Assembly (NCBI GenBank): GCA_030066045.1
Contig: JASJCJ010000019.1
Location: 1 to 54,095 of the forward strand
Length of the DNA stretch: 54,095 bases
Direction: 5' to 3'
Origin: Calothrix sp. MO_167.B12
GTDB lineage: Bacteria; Cyanobacteriota; Cyanobacteriia; Cyanobacteriales; Nostocaceae
Position 1 is the first letter of the stretch; each line of letters opens with the position of its first letter. Position numbers and translations under genes: made by a program. The notes under the pieces were generated by a model. That model did not search any database and was not told the origin of the DNA. It was given only the letters and a program-made list of their open reading frames with translations. Shown one piece after another: positions 1 through 6,763 of this stretch.

Positions 1-250
1 TGTTGAGGGAAAAAATAAAGGAACAGCAGTCAACTCTATCATTGAAAATTTAGAAGAGGATGTTGTGATTGCTTACTTAGGAGATGATAAAACAGATGAA
101 GATGCCTTTAAAGCTCTTCATGGAAAAGGATTAAGTATTTTAGTACGTGAAAAATTCCGCAAAACTGGAGCTGAATTATGGATTAAGCCTCCAGGGGAAT
201 TGATCAATTTTTTGACTAAGTGGAAATATGCTTGCTTACAGGATTCATAA
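1..250 (+). CDS. otsB: Trehalose-phosphatase (HAD family), C-terminal end only
   Basis: The frame is open from base 2 and gives about 82 residues before the stop at 250; the N-terminal part lies outside the window. The motif GDDKTDEDAF is the motif-IV acidic signature of trehalose-6-phosphate phosphatases (HAD superfamily), in which the aspartates bind the catalytic Mg2+. Upstream VEGKNKGTAV fits the conserved lysine/glycine segment of the same family. The expected reaction is removal of phosphate from trehalose-6-phosphate in the cytoplasm. Whether a TPS domain is fused upstream cannot be seen. If the hupL-element reading is right, this gene rides on that element. Confidence 0.75.
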   Translation, partial: VEGKNKGTAVNSIIENLEEDVVIAYLGDDKTDEDAFKALHGKGLSILVREKFRKTGAELWIKPPGELINFLTKWKYACLQDS

Positions 251-287
251 AGATTTGAATGGGAATTTTATAGATAGGTGAGTGCTT

Positions 288-1163
288 ATGCGAGAGCTTT
301 TAATGAATGTAGCAGCAAATATAATTTCAACTTTGATCCTTGCACTAATAGGTTTCATTGCTTATGGGTATCTCTATTGGAAAAATAGAAAAGAGATTTT
401 AAACTTTTTTGGTGTGAGTAATTCTAAGCCAAACATTTGTATATATGTATCTAATCTTAATGTTCGAGAAGGTGGTACATCAGGTATTGAACCCATCGAT
501 AAAGGATATGTCGGCTCTGCTATAACTAAATTAGAGTATGATGGTGCATTGCTTATCCAGAATGAATTAAAAGCTAAACCTTTAGCATTGCTTCCCAAGA
601 GATTGCAAGATTGGTTAGGTCAAGAAAACCTGGAATTAAGGACAATTGATGCTCCAATTAAAATAAGCCCGCCAAAACCTATTCTTAATAGTAGAGATAC
701 AATTTTCAATGATCATTTGGTTGTTATGGGTACTGGCATATACAACAGCTTATCTCATTATTATCTAAAAGAATATTTCCGAAATCACGAAGATATATAT
801 CGCTTCTATTTTTATCACAAAAAAAACGACAAAGGACAAAGAATTATAGGCATTAGACAACATAGACTTGCAGATTCAACTACAGATGAAGGACGTGACA
901 AACATATAGAACCTGCATTCATTCAGAAATTTTATGATGTAGAAAGACAAATTTACGTTTTCATTTGTGCTGGGCTTGGTTCAAGTGCGACACTTGGAAG
1001 TGCTCGTTATCTTTCTGAAAACTGGAGGGACTTGCAGCGGAAATTTGGCAATAAGGATTTTGGAATTGGATTATTGTTTCGGAATCAAGATCCTGATGGG
1101 GAGTCGGTAGGAAAGCCTGAAATTTTTTATGAAAATTATTTACAGCCTTCAAAATCTTTATGA
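288..1163 (+). CDS. Unrecognised membrane-anchored protein
   Basis: About 291 residues. An AGGTGA Shine-Dalgarno-like run at 276-281 favours ATG 288, although GTG 282 is in frame. One transmembrane helix lies at residues 9-28, followed by a basic stop-transfer segment, so the rest is probably cytoplasmic. The soluble part has two alternating hydrophobic/glycine segments suggestive of a Rossmann-like fold: GIEPIDKGYVGSAITKL near residue 65, and VFICAGLGSSATLGSARYL near residue 230, where the hydrophobic strand followed by GLGSS resembles a nucleotide-binding loop. I do not recognise the family. Its position next to toxin-antitoxin genes suggests accessory cargo. A membrane-tethered sensor or effector is possible but unproven. 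Confidence 0.6.
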   Translation: MRELLMNVAANIISTLILALIGFIAYGYLYWKNRKEILNFFGVSNSKPNICIYVSNLNVREGGTSGIEPIDKGYVGSAITKLEYDGALLIQNELKAKPLALLPKRLQDWLGQENLELRTIDAPIKISPPKPILNSRDTIFNDHLVVMGTGIYNSLSHYYLKEYFRNHEDIYRFYFYHKKNDKGQRIIGIRQHRLADSTTDEGRDKHIEPAFIQKFYDVERQIYVFICAGLGSSATLGSARYLSENWRDLQRKFGNKDFGIGLLFRNQDPDGESVGKPEIFYENYLQPSKSL

Positions 1164-1239
1164 TTAGCAAGCACCGCAGAGCTTGCTGGTCAGCTGTGAA
1201 TGTTAAACTTGACTTAGAAACTCAAGGAAAATCATTGCT

Positions 1240-1437
1240 ATGGCTTCTATCACCATTGAGCTTTCAGACAGCCAATTCCAAGAGCTACAGGATTTAGCAA
1301 AAGCTCATGGAATTGCCCTTGAAGTCCTCTTGAGGTCAAGTCTGGAGGATTGGCTAAATTCACAAAAAAGTGAGTTTGTTGATGCAGCCAATTATGTGCT
1401 GAAGAAGAATGCCCAATTGTATAAGCGTTTAGCCTGA
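1240..1437 (+). CDS. Putative antitoxin of a Doc-type module
   Basis: A 65-residue protein that begins with a short beta-strand (SITIELSD) and two helices, like small ribbon-helix-helix or AbrB-like antitoxins. Its stop TGA shares a base with the ATG of the next gene (TGATG, 1435-1439), so the two are translationally coupled, which is the classical layout of an antitoxin preceding its Fic/Doc toxin. The role would be to bind and neutralise the Doc toxin and autoregulate the operon. The partner is truncated, so this antitoxin may be an orphan. Confidence 0.6.
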   Translation: MASITIELSDSQFQELQDLAKAHGIALEVLLRSSLEDWLNSQKSEFVDAANYVLKKNAQLYKRLA

Positions 1438-1634
1438 TGCGTTATTTGACGCTAATTGAGGTGTTAGAGCTGCATCGCAGAATTATTGAACAATCTGGTG
1501 GAGCATCAGGTATCCGGGATATAGGTTTGCTGGAGTCAGCCATCGCCCAGCCCCGAATGACGTTTGGCAAAGAAGATTTGTACCCAAGTTTGCTTGAGAA
1601 AGCAGCCACATTAGGGTTTTCGATTCAATTATAA
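1437..1634 (+). pseudogene. doc: Truncated death-on-curing (Doc) toxin
   Basis: 65 residues that match the N-terminal half of Doc/Fic-like toxins: [22 protein letters not shown], then [38 protein letters not shown]. Doc kinases are normally about 125 residues, and their active site HPFxDGNKR follows this point. Here the frame reads SIQL and stops, so the catalytic motif is missing and the protein should be inactive. The truncation lies exactly where the convergent ParE/RelE-like gene ends; the two genes overlap by 10 bases. I infer a deletion or insertion that joined two modules tail to tail. (The first motif is given here without its last residues in context; positions are 1-22.). Confidence 0.75.
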
Positions 1635-1891
1635 ACATCTCTACGATGTCCAACCTTATGAATAGTCATAATCTGCATTTCAGTATCAAATGAGTAAATA
1701 ACTCGGTAATCGCCAACTCTAAGTTTAAAAAGCCCGCTCAACTCGGCACTTAAAGCTTGAGGAGTTACATCGTCAAAATTTTCGGACAGCCAACGAATTT
1801 TTCGCAGGATACGCTCTTGAATAATTGATGTAAGCTCTTCCAAACTATCCATTCCTGTCGGGGTAAATTCAACGTTGTAGCTCACTACCAA
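1625..1891 (-). CDS. RelE/ParE-family toxin
   Basis: 88 residues with the ParE/RelE fold pattern: an N-terminal strand YNVEFTPTG, two helices, then the strand segments [14 protein letters not shown] and [14 protein letters not shown]. The C-terminal basic stretch HRRDVY is typical of the family. RelE-type members cleave mRNA at the ribosome and ParE-type members poison gyrase; which applies here cannot be told. The start ATG overlaps the end of the upstream antitoxin by 7 bases (1885-1891), a normal co-translated antitoxin-toxin order. It looks intact. Confidence 0.8.
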   Translation of the reverse strand: MVVSYNVEFTPTGMDSLEELTSIIQERILRKIRWLSENFDDVTPQALSAELSGLFKLRVGDYRVIYSFDTEMQIMTIHKVGHRRDVYN

Positions 1892-2100
1892 GCCAGTCCA
1901 AGTTTTCTTGCCACTTCTTCAGCCGAAACTCCCCGCTCTCCAGCTTGAGTCCTTTTCAGAGAAGCTATCAGTTGTTGCTTCACTTCTGGTTTTAGTTCCT
2001 TGCCTTCGTCAGGGTCAGTTAATAGAGTTTGAAGCGTTTCAGCAACAGTTTCCTGGATCAAAAGCTTAAGCTCTTCAACCGTTAAATCCTTGACTTGCAT
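1885..2100 (-). CDS. Antitoxin partner of the RelE/ParE toxin
   Basis: 71 residues, acidic and helical (VEELKLLIQETVAETLQ), with a C-terminal segment ending [14 protein letters not shown]. Many cyanobacterial antitoxins next to ParE/RelE toxins have this form: an N-terminal helical dimer part and a C-terminal part containing the RTQAGERG loop. It precedes the toxin and overlaps it, so the pair forms a complete operon. It should bind the toxin and repress its own promoter, located between 2101 and about 2200. Confidence 0.75.
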   Translation of the reverse strand: MQVKDLTVEELKLLIQETVAETLQTLLTDPDEGKELKPEVKQQLIASLKRTQAGERGVSAEEVARKLGLAW

Positions 2101-2270
2101 ATATCGTTGGAAAGTAATGGACTCCTTTATTATGACACCATCGGAGGCGATCGCCGCAGGCTAATGGGAAGGTTAAACATCTTTGAGAAAAGCGATCGCT
2201 CAATTTCCAAATAAATCAATACTTCCATACCCAAATTAACCTGTAATTATTATAGTTCAGATATAATTTT

Positions 2271-2444
2271 TTACGTATTTATACTGAGAAAAAACCGGCT
2301 TTATATTTCAAAAACAAGAAAATAATTATACTTAATTACTTGCCTTGTACTTCCTTAACTGCGATCAGCGTACCACTCCATGAAAGCAAGCTACGCGGAG
2401 CGTGTCCCCTTGGGACTCAGCTTTATGCCAAAGGCGTATCGCTA
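2271..2444 (+). repeat. 174-bp direct repeat, copy A
   Basis: This runs from TTACGTATTTATAC to the end of a degenerate palindromic stretch containing AAGCAAGCTACGCGGAGCGT. The same sequence with scattered substitutions recurs at 2852-3025 in the same orientation. The two copies bracket the DUF433 gene. The second half belongs to a palindromic repeat type common in Nostocales genomes. Confidence 0.85.
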
Positions 2445-2509
2445 TCCAACTATCCGTTTGCACCCAGACGAAATTTGCTACTATCAAGGCAGTGAGTTTG
2501 GAAGTGTTT

Positions 2510-2842
2510 ATGACACTAGCAATTGTGGCTGAACCTGCTCCTCTACAAGCAAATGAGGACGGTGTAATTCTGGTCGGAGATACTCGTGTCACATTGGATA
2601 CTATAGTTGCGGTCTTTAATCAGGGTGCAACAGCAGAGGAAATTGTTTACCGCTATCCATCGCTGAATCTAGCCGACGTTTATGCCACGATCGCCTTCTA
2701 CCTCAAGCACCAATCGGAAGTAGAAGCCTACTTGCAGCAGCGACGGCAACAAGCACAAGAGATTCGGGCAATCAACCAAGGGAAATTCGATCCGCAAGGC
2801 TTGCGCGATCGCTTGCTTGCTCGTAGAAACGAGGCGGTATAA
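2510..2842 (+). CDS. DUF433 domain protein (VapB-like antitoxin type), orphan
   Basis: About 110 residues from ATG 2510. The frame is open further upstream, but those codons lie in the repeat, so 2510 is preferred. The core GVILVGDTRVTLDTIVAVFNQG followed by EEIVYRYPSLNLADVYATIAFYL is the DUF433 helix-turn-helix signature, and the C-terminus is basic. DUF433 proteins are usually the DNA-binding antitoxin of PIN-like (DUF5615) toxins encoded immediately downstream. Here a 174-bp repeat follows instead and no toxin is seen. The gene sits between direct repeats, so the toxin may have been lost or the gene may have moved as a unit. Motifs are quoted in separate pieces. Confidence 0.8.
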   Translation: MTLAIVAEPAPLQANEDGVILVGDTRVTLDTIVAVFNQGATAEEIVYRYPSLNLADVYATIAFYLKHQSEVEAYLQQRRQQAQEIRAINQGKFDPQGLRDRLLARRNEAV

Positions 2843-2851
2843 TATCAATTC

Positions 2852-3025
2852 TTACGTATTTATACTTATAAAAACCCGGCTTTCTACTTCAATAGCAAGA
2901 AAATAATTATACTTAACTACTTGTCTTGTGTTTCCTTAACTGCGATCAGCGTACCACTCCGTGGAAGCAAGCTACGCGGAGCGTGTCCCCTTGGGACTCA
3001 GCTTTATGCCAAAGGCATATCGCTA
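2852..3025 (+). repeat. 174-bp direct repeat, copy B
   Basis: Same length and orientation as the copy at 2271-2444, with scattered single-base differences (for example CATATCGCT here against CGTATCGCT there). It begins 9 bases after the DUF433 stop codon. Divergence spread over the whole length argues against a very recent duplication. Confidence 0.85.
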
Positions 3026-3131
3026 ATCTCAGTTTAGGGAAAAATTAGGTAATGTTTGAGAAAATCAAATAACTTTTAGCAGAGAAAAATAAATGGATTT
3101 CCTGCCATATGGCAAATCAGAACCGCCTAAT

Positions 3132-3716
3132 TTAAGGAAAAACTAGGGAATCATTACGCCTATCCTGACAAATCCCTACTATATAAGCAATTCCCCAACT
3201 TATTTCCATATAACTGCTGTGGGGCCATTGTCCGCCAAGCAGGGCATAAATTTCTAGAGGCTTGCCAGAAATGGTCACGCCCAGTTCATAATGTTTACCT
3301 GTGAAGGCTGTAAACCTGCGGACGGCCTCTTCATAAAAACTACTGTTACTATAATTTTGATGGGTGAGGTCTACGGCAAATAGACCATAAAAATAACGGG
3401 GTATACTTTGAATGGTTTCGACGAGTTGACCCAGGTTTCTGGCTAAAATTGCGTTGCGGGGTACTTCTGTTTGCCAAGCTGTATCCAATGCCCAAGATGC
3501 ACAGGTGAGGTGTGAGCCTCCGCAAATACCGCAGATACGAGGTGTGGCGACTAACCCTGCTTTGGGGTCTTTCCCCCGTAAAATAACTTCAAATCCCCGG
3601 AATAGTTCTGCTTGAGTCCAAGCATTAATTACGTACCCATCTTCTATATCTACTCGAACATCTAAATCGCCTTCTACTCTACCAACGGGCGAAATATCTA
3701 ATGTTTGAACTGCCAT
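3132..3716 (-). CDS. hupL: Uptake [NiFe]-hydrogenase large subunit, 5' segment (interrupted hupL)
   Basis: The N-terminal 170 or so residues are clear HupL: MAVQTLDISPVGRVEGDLDV, then the nickel-binding motif RICGICGGSH (two of the four Ni-ligating cysteines). HupL is normally about 530 residues, and the second Ni motif (DPCxxC near the C-terminus) is absent. Alignment to the family stops after GQWPHSSYM, exactly at the 16-bp site 3206-3221; the following 24 or so residues before the stop at 3132 are element sequence. This is the vegetative-cell form expected for a hupL rearrangement. The product would be functional only after excision. HupL with HupS recycles H2 made by nitrogenase in heterocysts. 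Confidence 0.9.
   Translation of the reverse strand: MAVQTLDISPVGRVEGDLDVRVDIEDGYVINAWTQAELFRGFEVILRGKDPKAGLVATPRICGICGGSHLTCASWALDTAWQTEVPRNAILARNLGQLVETIQSIPRYFYGLFAVDLTHQNYSNSSFYEEAVRRFTAFTGKHYELGVTISGKPLEIYALLGGQWPHSSYMEISWGIAYIVGICQDRRNDSLVFP
3206..3221 (-). other. hupL element recombination site (XisC-type core)
   Basis: On the minus strand this reads CACAGCAGTTATATGG, which as I recall is identical to the 16-bp direct repeat at which the hupL element of Anabaena/Nostoc PCC 7120 is excised by XisC. It lies at the point where the HupL reading frame stops matching its family. The partner copy should be next to the hupL 3' part, left of this window. Confidence 0.75.
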
Positions 3717-4263
3717 ACTTCTTTCCTATTGTTTAGGCTGTATGCGATTTTTCTCATCCCTTTTATCCCTGTCCCGTTAATGTTTCCAAGGAAAAAGTTA
3801 GAGGATGCTAATGTTATTTATTTCCCAATTTCCCTATTTGGGGGGTGTTGAACTGAGAAATAAACCTTAGCTCCTCCCTAATCCTCCTTTTCCAGGAGGG
3901 GACTCAAGTTGACACTCCTCAGCCTAAAGACGTGAGGATTCTTGCTTCAACGGGAGATCCAAAATGCCCCAAAGACGAATCAATACAGCAACATCCCAGA
4001 TTACTTTACCCTCACCAAGCATACACCGACTGCCCGACGGCGTTGAAGAGAGATTTACGAAGCTCTTGCTACGACTCCCACATTTGTACAAGATTTAGGA
4101 TTTATACTACCAGGGTTCCGGATCGGGAGTTGTCCGCTAGACCTACTTAGTTTTTTATGTGTGCGCTTGAGCGCTAATCACAATATTATCATAAAAAGCC
4201 GTCCTAGAAGGACGGGGCTTTAAACCCAAATTTTCGGTAAGCACCTTTTGTGCCTATTACCAA
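3717..4263. other. hupS-hupL intergenic region, enlarged by an insertion
   Basis: The 547-bp spacer between hupS and hupL is longer than I expect for cyanobacteria (usually a few hundred bases with a hairpin). It contains the decayed IS200/IS605 element at 3905-4245. The remaining 190 bases before the hupL start include GGGGGG and a CT-rich stretch, but no clear promoter was recognised. Confidence 0.5.
3905..4245 (-). mobile_element. Decayed IS200/IS605 (tnpB-type) element, ends only
   Basis: The right side (4196-4222) folds into AAAGCCGTCCT / AGGACGGGGCTTT and is followed by TTTAAACCCAAATTTTCGG, a typical left-end structure of cyanobacterial IS200/IS605 elements. The other side, read on the minus strand, contains CTCCCGTTGAAGCA and the hairpin CCTCA...TGAGG followed by AGTGTCAA, which resembles the tnpB 3'/right-end (omega RNA) region. 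No transposase gene remains; about 340 bp are left. It sits between hupS and hupL, in the same orientation. Confidence 0.65.
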
Positions 4264-5226
4264 CTAGACGGTGAAAAATTCTTCTTCTGTCCAATCAGGA
4301 GCTGTATTTTTTGCTACTACTGTCATTAAGGCATAGTCTTTCTTGTTTGCCCCTGTAGGTAAATCTTTGGGAGCGCCCAACACGGTTTGGGTTTTAAAGA
4401 CGGTTCCTGGTTTGAGGTCATAGAAAGGAAATTCTGGTTCTGTACAACCAAGACAAGGCATACCGGCGCGAGTTTTGGAGGAAACGCGATTCCACAATAC
4501 TCGGTTACAGGAAGAATGGGTCATGGGTCCGCGACAACCCAAGTCATAAAACAGACATCCTGTGCGATCGCCAAATTGCTGGGTAGATGCTCTATAGGCA
4601 AAGTGGTCGTTACGAGTACACCCAGTTTGAGTAAAAGTACTGAAAAAGGTTTTGGGACGATGTAACTCATCTAGGGCGATGTCTCCAATACGCCCAGTGG
4701 CGATCGCTACTAATATTTGGGAAATCCAGTCGGGATGGGCAGGACATCCGGGAATATTAATTACTGGTAATCCCCCTTGGGAAACAAAGTCTTCCCCTAA
4801 AAAGCCCCCTTTTTGACGCTTGAGGAATTGTAAACCTTGAGATTGGCTGGGGTTTGGTTCCATTGCCGGAATTCCTCCCCAAGAGGCACAATCACCCACG
4901 GCGACGATAAATTTAGCCACTTTAGCCAGGTCACCTAACCACTGTTTCATGGGGCGATCGGCAAACCGATTCCATTCTCCGGTACCGTCGGGGGCGTTAA
5001 CTACTGTACCTTCAAATACTAGTATATCTACGGGAGTTTTTCCTAAAACGCAGTCCCATAGAAGTGTTTGTAAGTTGTTCCCTAGTTCTAATCCCAAGGA
5101 TGGATGCCACAGGATGTTAAAACCAAAGTCAGCAATTAAATCACAAGCTGTAGGTTCTTCGGCGTTGAGAAATGACATGGTGTCCCCGGAACAGGCACCA
5201 CCTTGCAACCATAATACGTTAGTCAT
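4264..5226 (-). CDS. hupS: Uptake [NiFe]-hydrogenase small subunit HupS
   Basis: 320 residues, the full length for cyanobacterial HupS, starting MTNVLWLQGGACSGD. It carries the FeS-cluster ligand segments VAVGDCASWGGIP, INIPGCPAHPDW, GCTRNDHFAYRA and GCLFYDLGCRGP, with CLGCTEPEFPF near the C-terminus, for the electron-transfer clusters between HupL and its acceptor. There is no Tat signal peptide, as usual in cyanobacteria. The proximal-cluster motif is C12-x-x-D15 instead of CxxC, a feature I associate with this hydrogenase group. It is co-directional with hupL and upstream of it, so it can be transcribed in cells where hupL is still interrupted. Confidence 0.95.
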   Translation of the reverse strand: MTNVLWLQGGACSGDTMSFLNAEEPTACDLIADFGFNILWHPSLGLELGNNLQTLLWDCVLGKTPVDILVFEGTVVNAPDGTGEWNRFADRPMKQWLGDLAKVAKFIVAVGDCASWGGIPAMEPNPSQSQGLQFLKRQKGGFLGEDFVSQGGLPVINIPGCPAHPDWISQILVAIATGRIGDIALDELHRPKTFFSTFTQTGCTRNDHFAYRASTQQFGDRTGCLFYDLGCRGPMTHSSCNRVLWNRVSSKTRAGMPCLGCTEPEFPFYDLKPGTVFKTQTVLGAPKDLPTGANKKDYALMTVVAKNTAPDWTEEEFFTV

Positions 5227-5673
5227 TCAATTTTGGATGTTGGATTGTGGATTGACGAGTGACCTCGCGACGACAACAGTCGTTCTGGGTAGCGCGAGTA
5301 GTGACTTACGTTGCAGAGCTTCATTGAATTTTTAATTTTGGTTCTTTTATGATATGCATTTTTTATAATTTTTTCTACAAATTAAATAAAACTAAAAAAA
5401 TGTTCTTAATACAACTTTGAAAATAAAATAAAATGTTATCAACTAACATCTTATTTATTCGTGTGGACATAAAAATATTTTCTTGCTCACAGGTATATAT
5501 CCCCAAAAAATCATTGATAATTACTTTTATGTTCTAGTGTAAAATATAAAAATATGACACAGATTACGGACAAATGAAATGTCGAATCATCTACATATCT
5601 AATATCCAACTATGATTGGCAATATTGCTATTTGATAAATTAAGTAGATAGGCATAATTAAACGTAAGATTTA

Positions 5674-5731
5674 ACCTCACCCCTATCTCCTCTCCTGAAT
5701 AAGGAGAAGGTGCCGTCATGTGCAGTGAGGT
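5674..5731. repeat. Palindromic ACCTCAC...GTGAGGT repeat
   Basis: Ends ACCTCACCCC and GTGAGGT surround a CTCCT...AGGAG inner palindrome. It is one of at least seven related copies in this window (8379, 11210, 16973, 38429, 43392 and, inside a gene, 51955). This copy is the most degenerate. Confidence 0.7.
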
Positions 5732-6579
5732 TTGATATTTCATTTGACCCAGCTACTTATCAGGGAAGAATAGCAATAATAAATCATGACCAAAAACTTG
5801 ACTCTTATCAAACCCCTGGATACCTCTATGGGGAAGTAAGCTACATCCGTAGAGAGGGAAAATGTTTTTTAAGTTTCAAACTCACCGATAACCTACACCG
5901 AAAAATACGCCTACATTGATGGGGTAGTAACTCTAAATTATTCATTCTAAATTCGCTCATTACCCTTGACTACTTTGATAGTAAGTATATTTATTTCTGC
6001 GTAACAAAATATGGAGTATGTAGTTCCTTTAAAGATATTGTAAATACTTGCCTTTTTGACCTAGAATTTTATTAATGGATTGTTTTATATTAAAATGTAG
6101 ATCGTGCATCAACAACTGGGAGTATTGGTTAGCATACTGAGCATAAAAACAGCCGTTTTTCTGATTGAATCTCTGATTTTATGTTCAGCAAACAGCAGCA
6201 GTGCAAGTGCATCAACAAAAGTAGCCACTGTTTGGATTATTAGATGAGAAGGGTTTAGCTAACAACTCTCATGCAATCGAGTTAATGGTGTGAAAGGAGT
6301 GCTAGAGGCAGGTTTAGGGAGTGGAAACTGATTGGATTGATAAACAGCAGCAACAGCTATTAAGTTAATTTTGAGGCTGGCTAAATGTGAAATTAACCCA
6401 ATATTCCTCTATTTCCCATGGCATCTACCCAGTGTATAGCCCTGGATTGGACGCTTGGCAGAGCGTTTATTAGTCTGGTGGGCATTTTCATTAAATCAGT
6501 GTAAAGCCTACGGCATAGCGACCCTGAGAGCACAGCTCATCCGTAGGAGACACCGTTATCAGGCTTATGGTGGGGGACT

Positions 6580-6675
6580 TACAGCAGTTTTCATCTATTT
6601 GAACCACATCTTCATGTAGGGGTTTAGCAGTGCTAAACCCCTACGGTGTGGTCTATTTACCTGAAAATCGCTGTA
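6580..6675. mobile_element. 96-bp MITE-like element, copy 1
   Basis: Terminal inverted repeats are TACAGC(A)GTTTTCA and its near complement TGAAAATCGCTGTA. The centre is a perfect 14-bp stem, GTAGGGGTTTAGCA / TGCTAAACCCCTAC, with a single G between. An almost identical copy of the same length is at 13682-13777. It encodes no protein and would fold as one long hairpin in RNA or single-stranded DNA. Confidence 0.85.
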
Positions 6676-6690
6676 AACCCAGATGATAAA

Positions 6691-6725
6691 ACTGGTAACT
6701 GGTAACTGATAACTGATAACTGACA
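6691..6725. repeat. Heptanucleotide array (ACTGRTA)5
   Basis: Five tandem heptamers alternate ACTGGTA and ACTGATA. The same type recurs at 31193-31215. Heptamer arrays (STRR sequences) are characteristic of heterocystous cyanobacteria. Confidence 0.85.
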
Positions 6726-6763
6726 ACCATTAAATTGCCTTACCTATCCTGAAGAATAGAGCG

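Larger units (their letters stand above)
1..3221. mobile_element. Inferred right-hand part of a hupL excision element
   Basis: The hupL coding sequence running leftward from 3716 leaves its family alignment at the 16-bp site 3206-3221. Everything to the left up to the window edge is therefore inferred to be inside a hupL element, the DNA that XisC-type recombinases excise from hupL in heterocysts. The cargo seen is a trehalose-phosphatase end, an unknown membrane protein, two toxin-antitoxin modules and a DUF433 gene. The distal repeat, the hupL 3' part and xisC are not in the window, so element length and activity are unknown. Confidence 0.6.
5227..6763. other. 1.5-kb AT-rich divergent intergenic region
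   Basis: This lies between the divergent hupS and TPR-protein genes, so promoters for both should be here. I looked for a canonical NtcA site (GTAN8TAC) near hupS and did not find one. The stretch holds a CTC/GAG palindrome (5674-5731), a short ORF at 5710-5919 of doubtful reality, a 96-bp MITE (6580-6675) and a heptamer array (6691-6725). The remainder shows no coding signal I can support. Confidence 0.6.

Noticed and set aside
3932-4150. 72-codon plus-strand ORF between hupL and hupS
   Set aside because: It lies within the decayed IS200/IS605 element, antisense to the expected tnpB direction, with no recognisable motif.
5710-5919. A 69-codon ORF (…YGEVSYIRREGKCFLSFK…) between hupS and the TPR gene
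   Set aside because: Composition is protein-like and faintly recalls TnpB-type sequences, but it starts inside a palindromic repeat, has no Shine-Dalgarno, and I cannot name a family. It may be an IS fragment, but not enough to call a gene.
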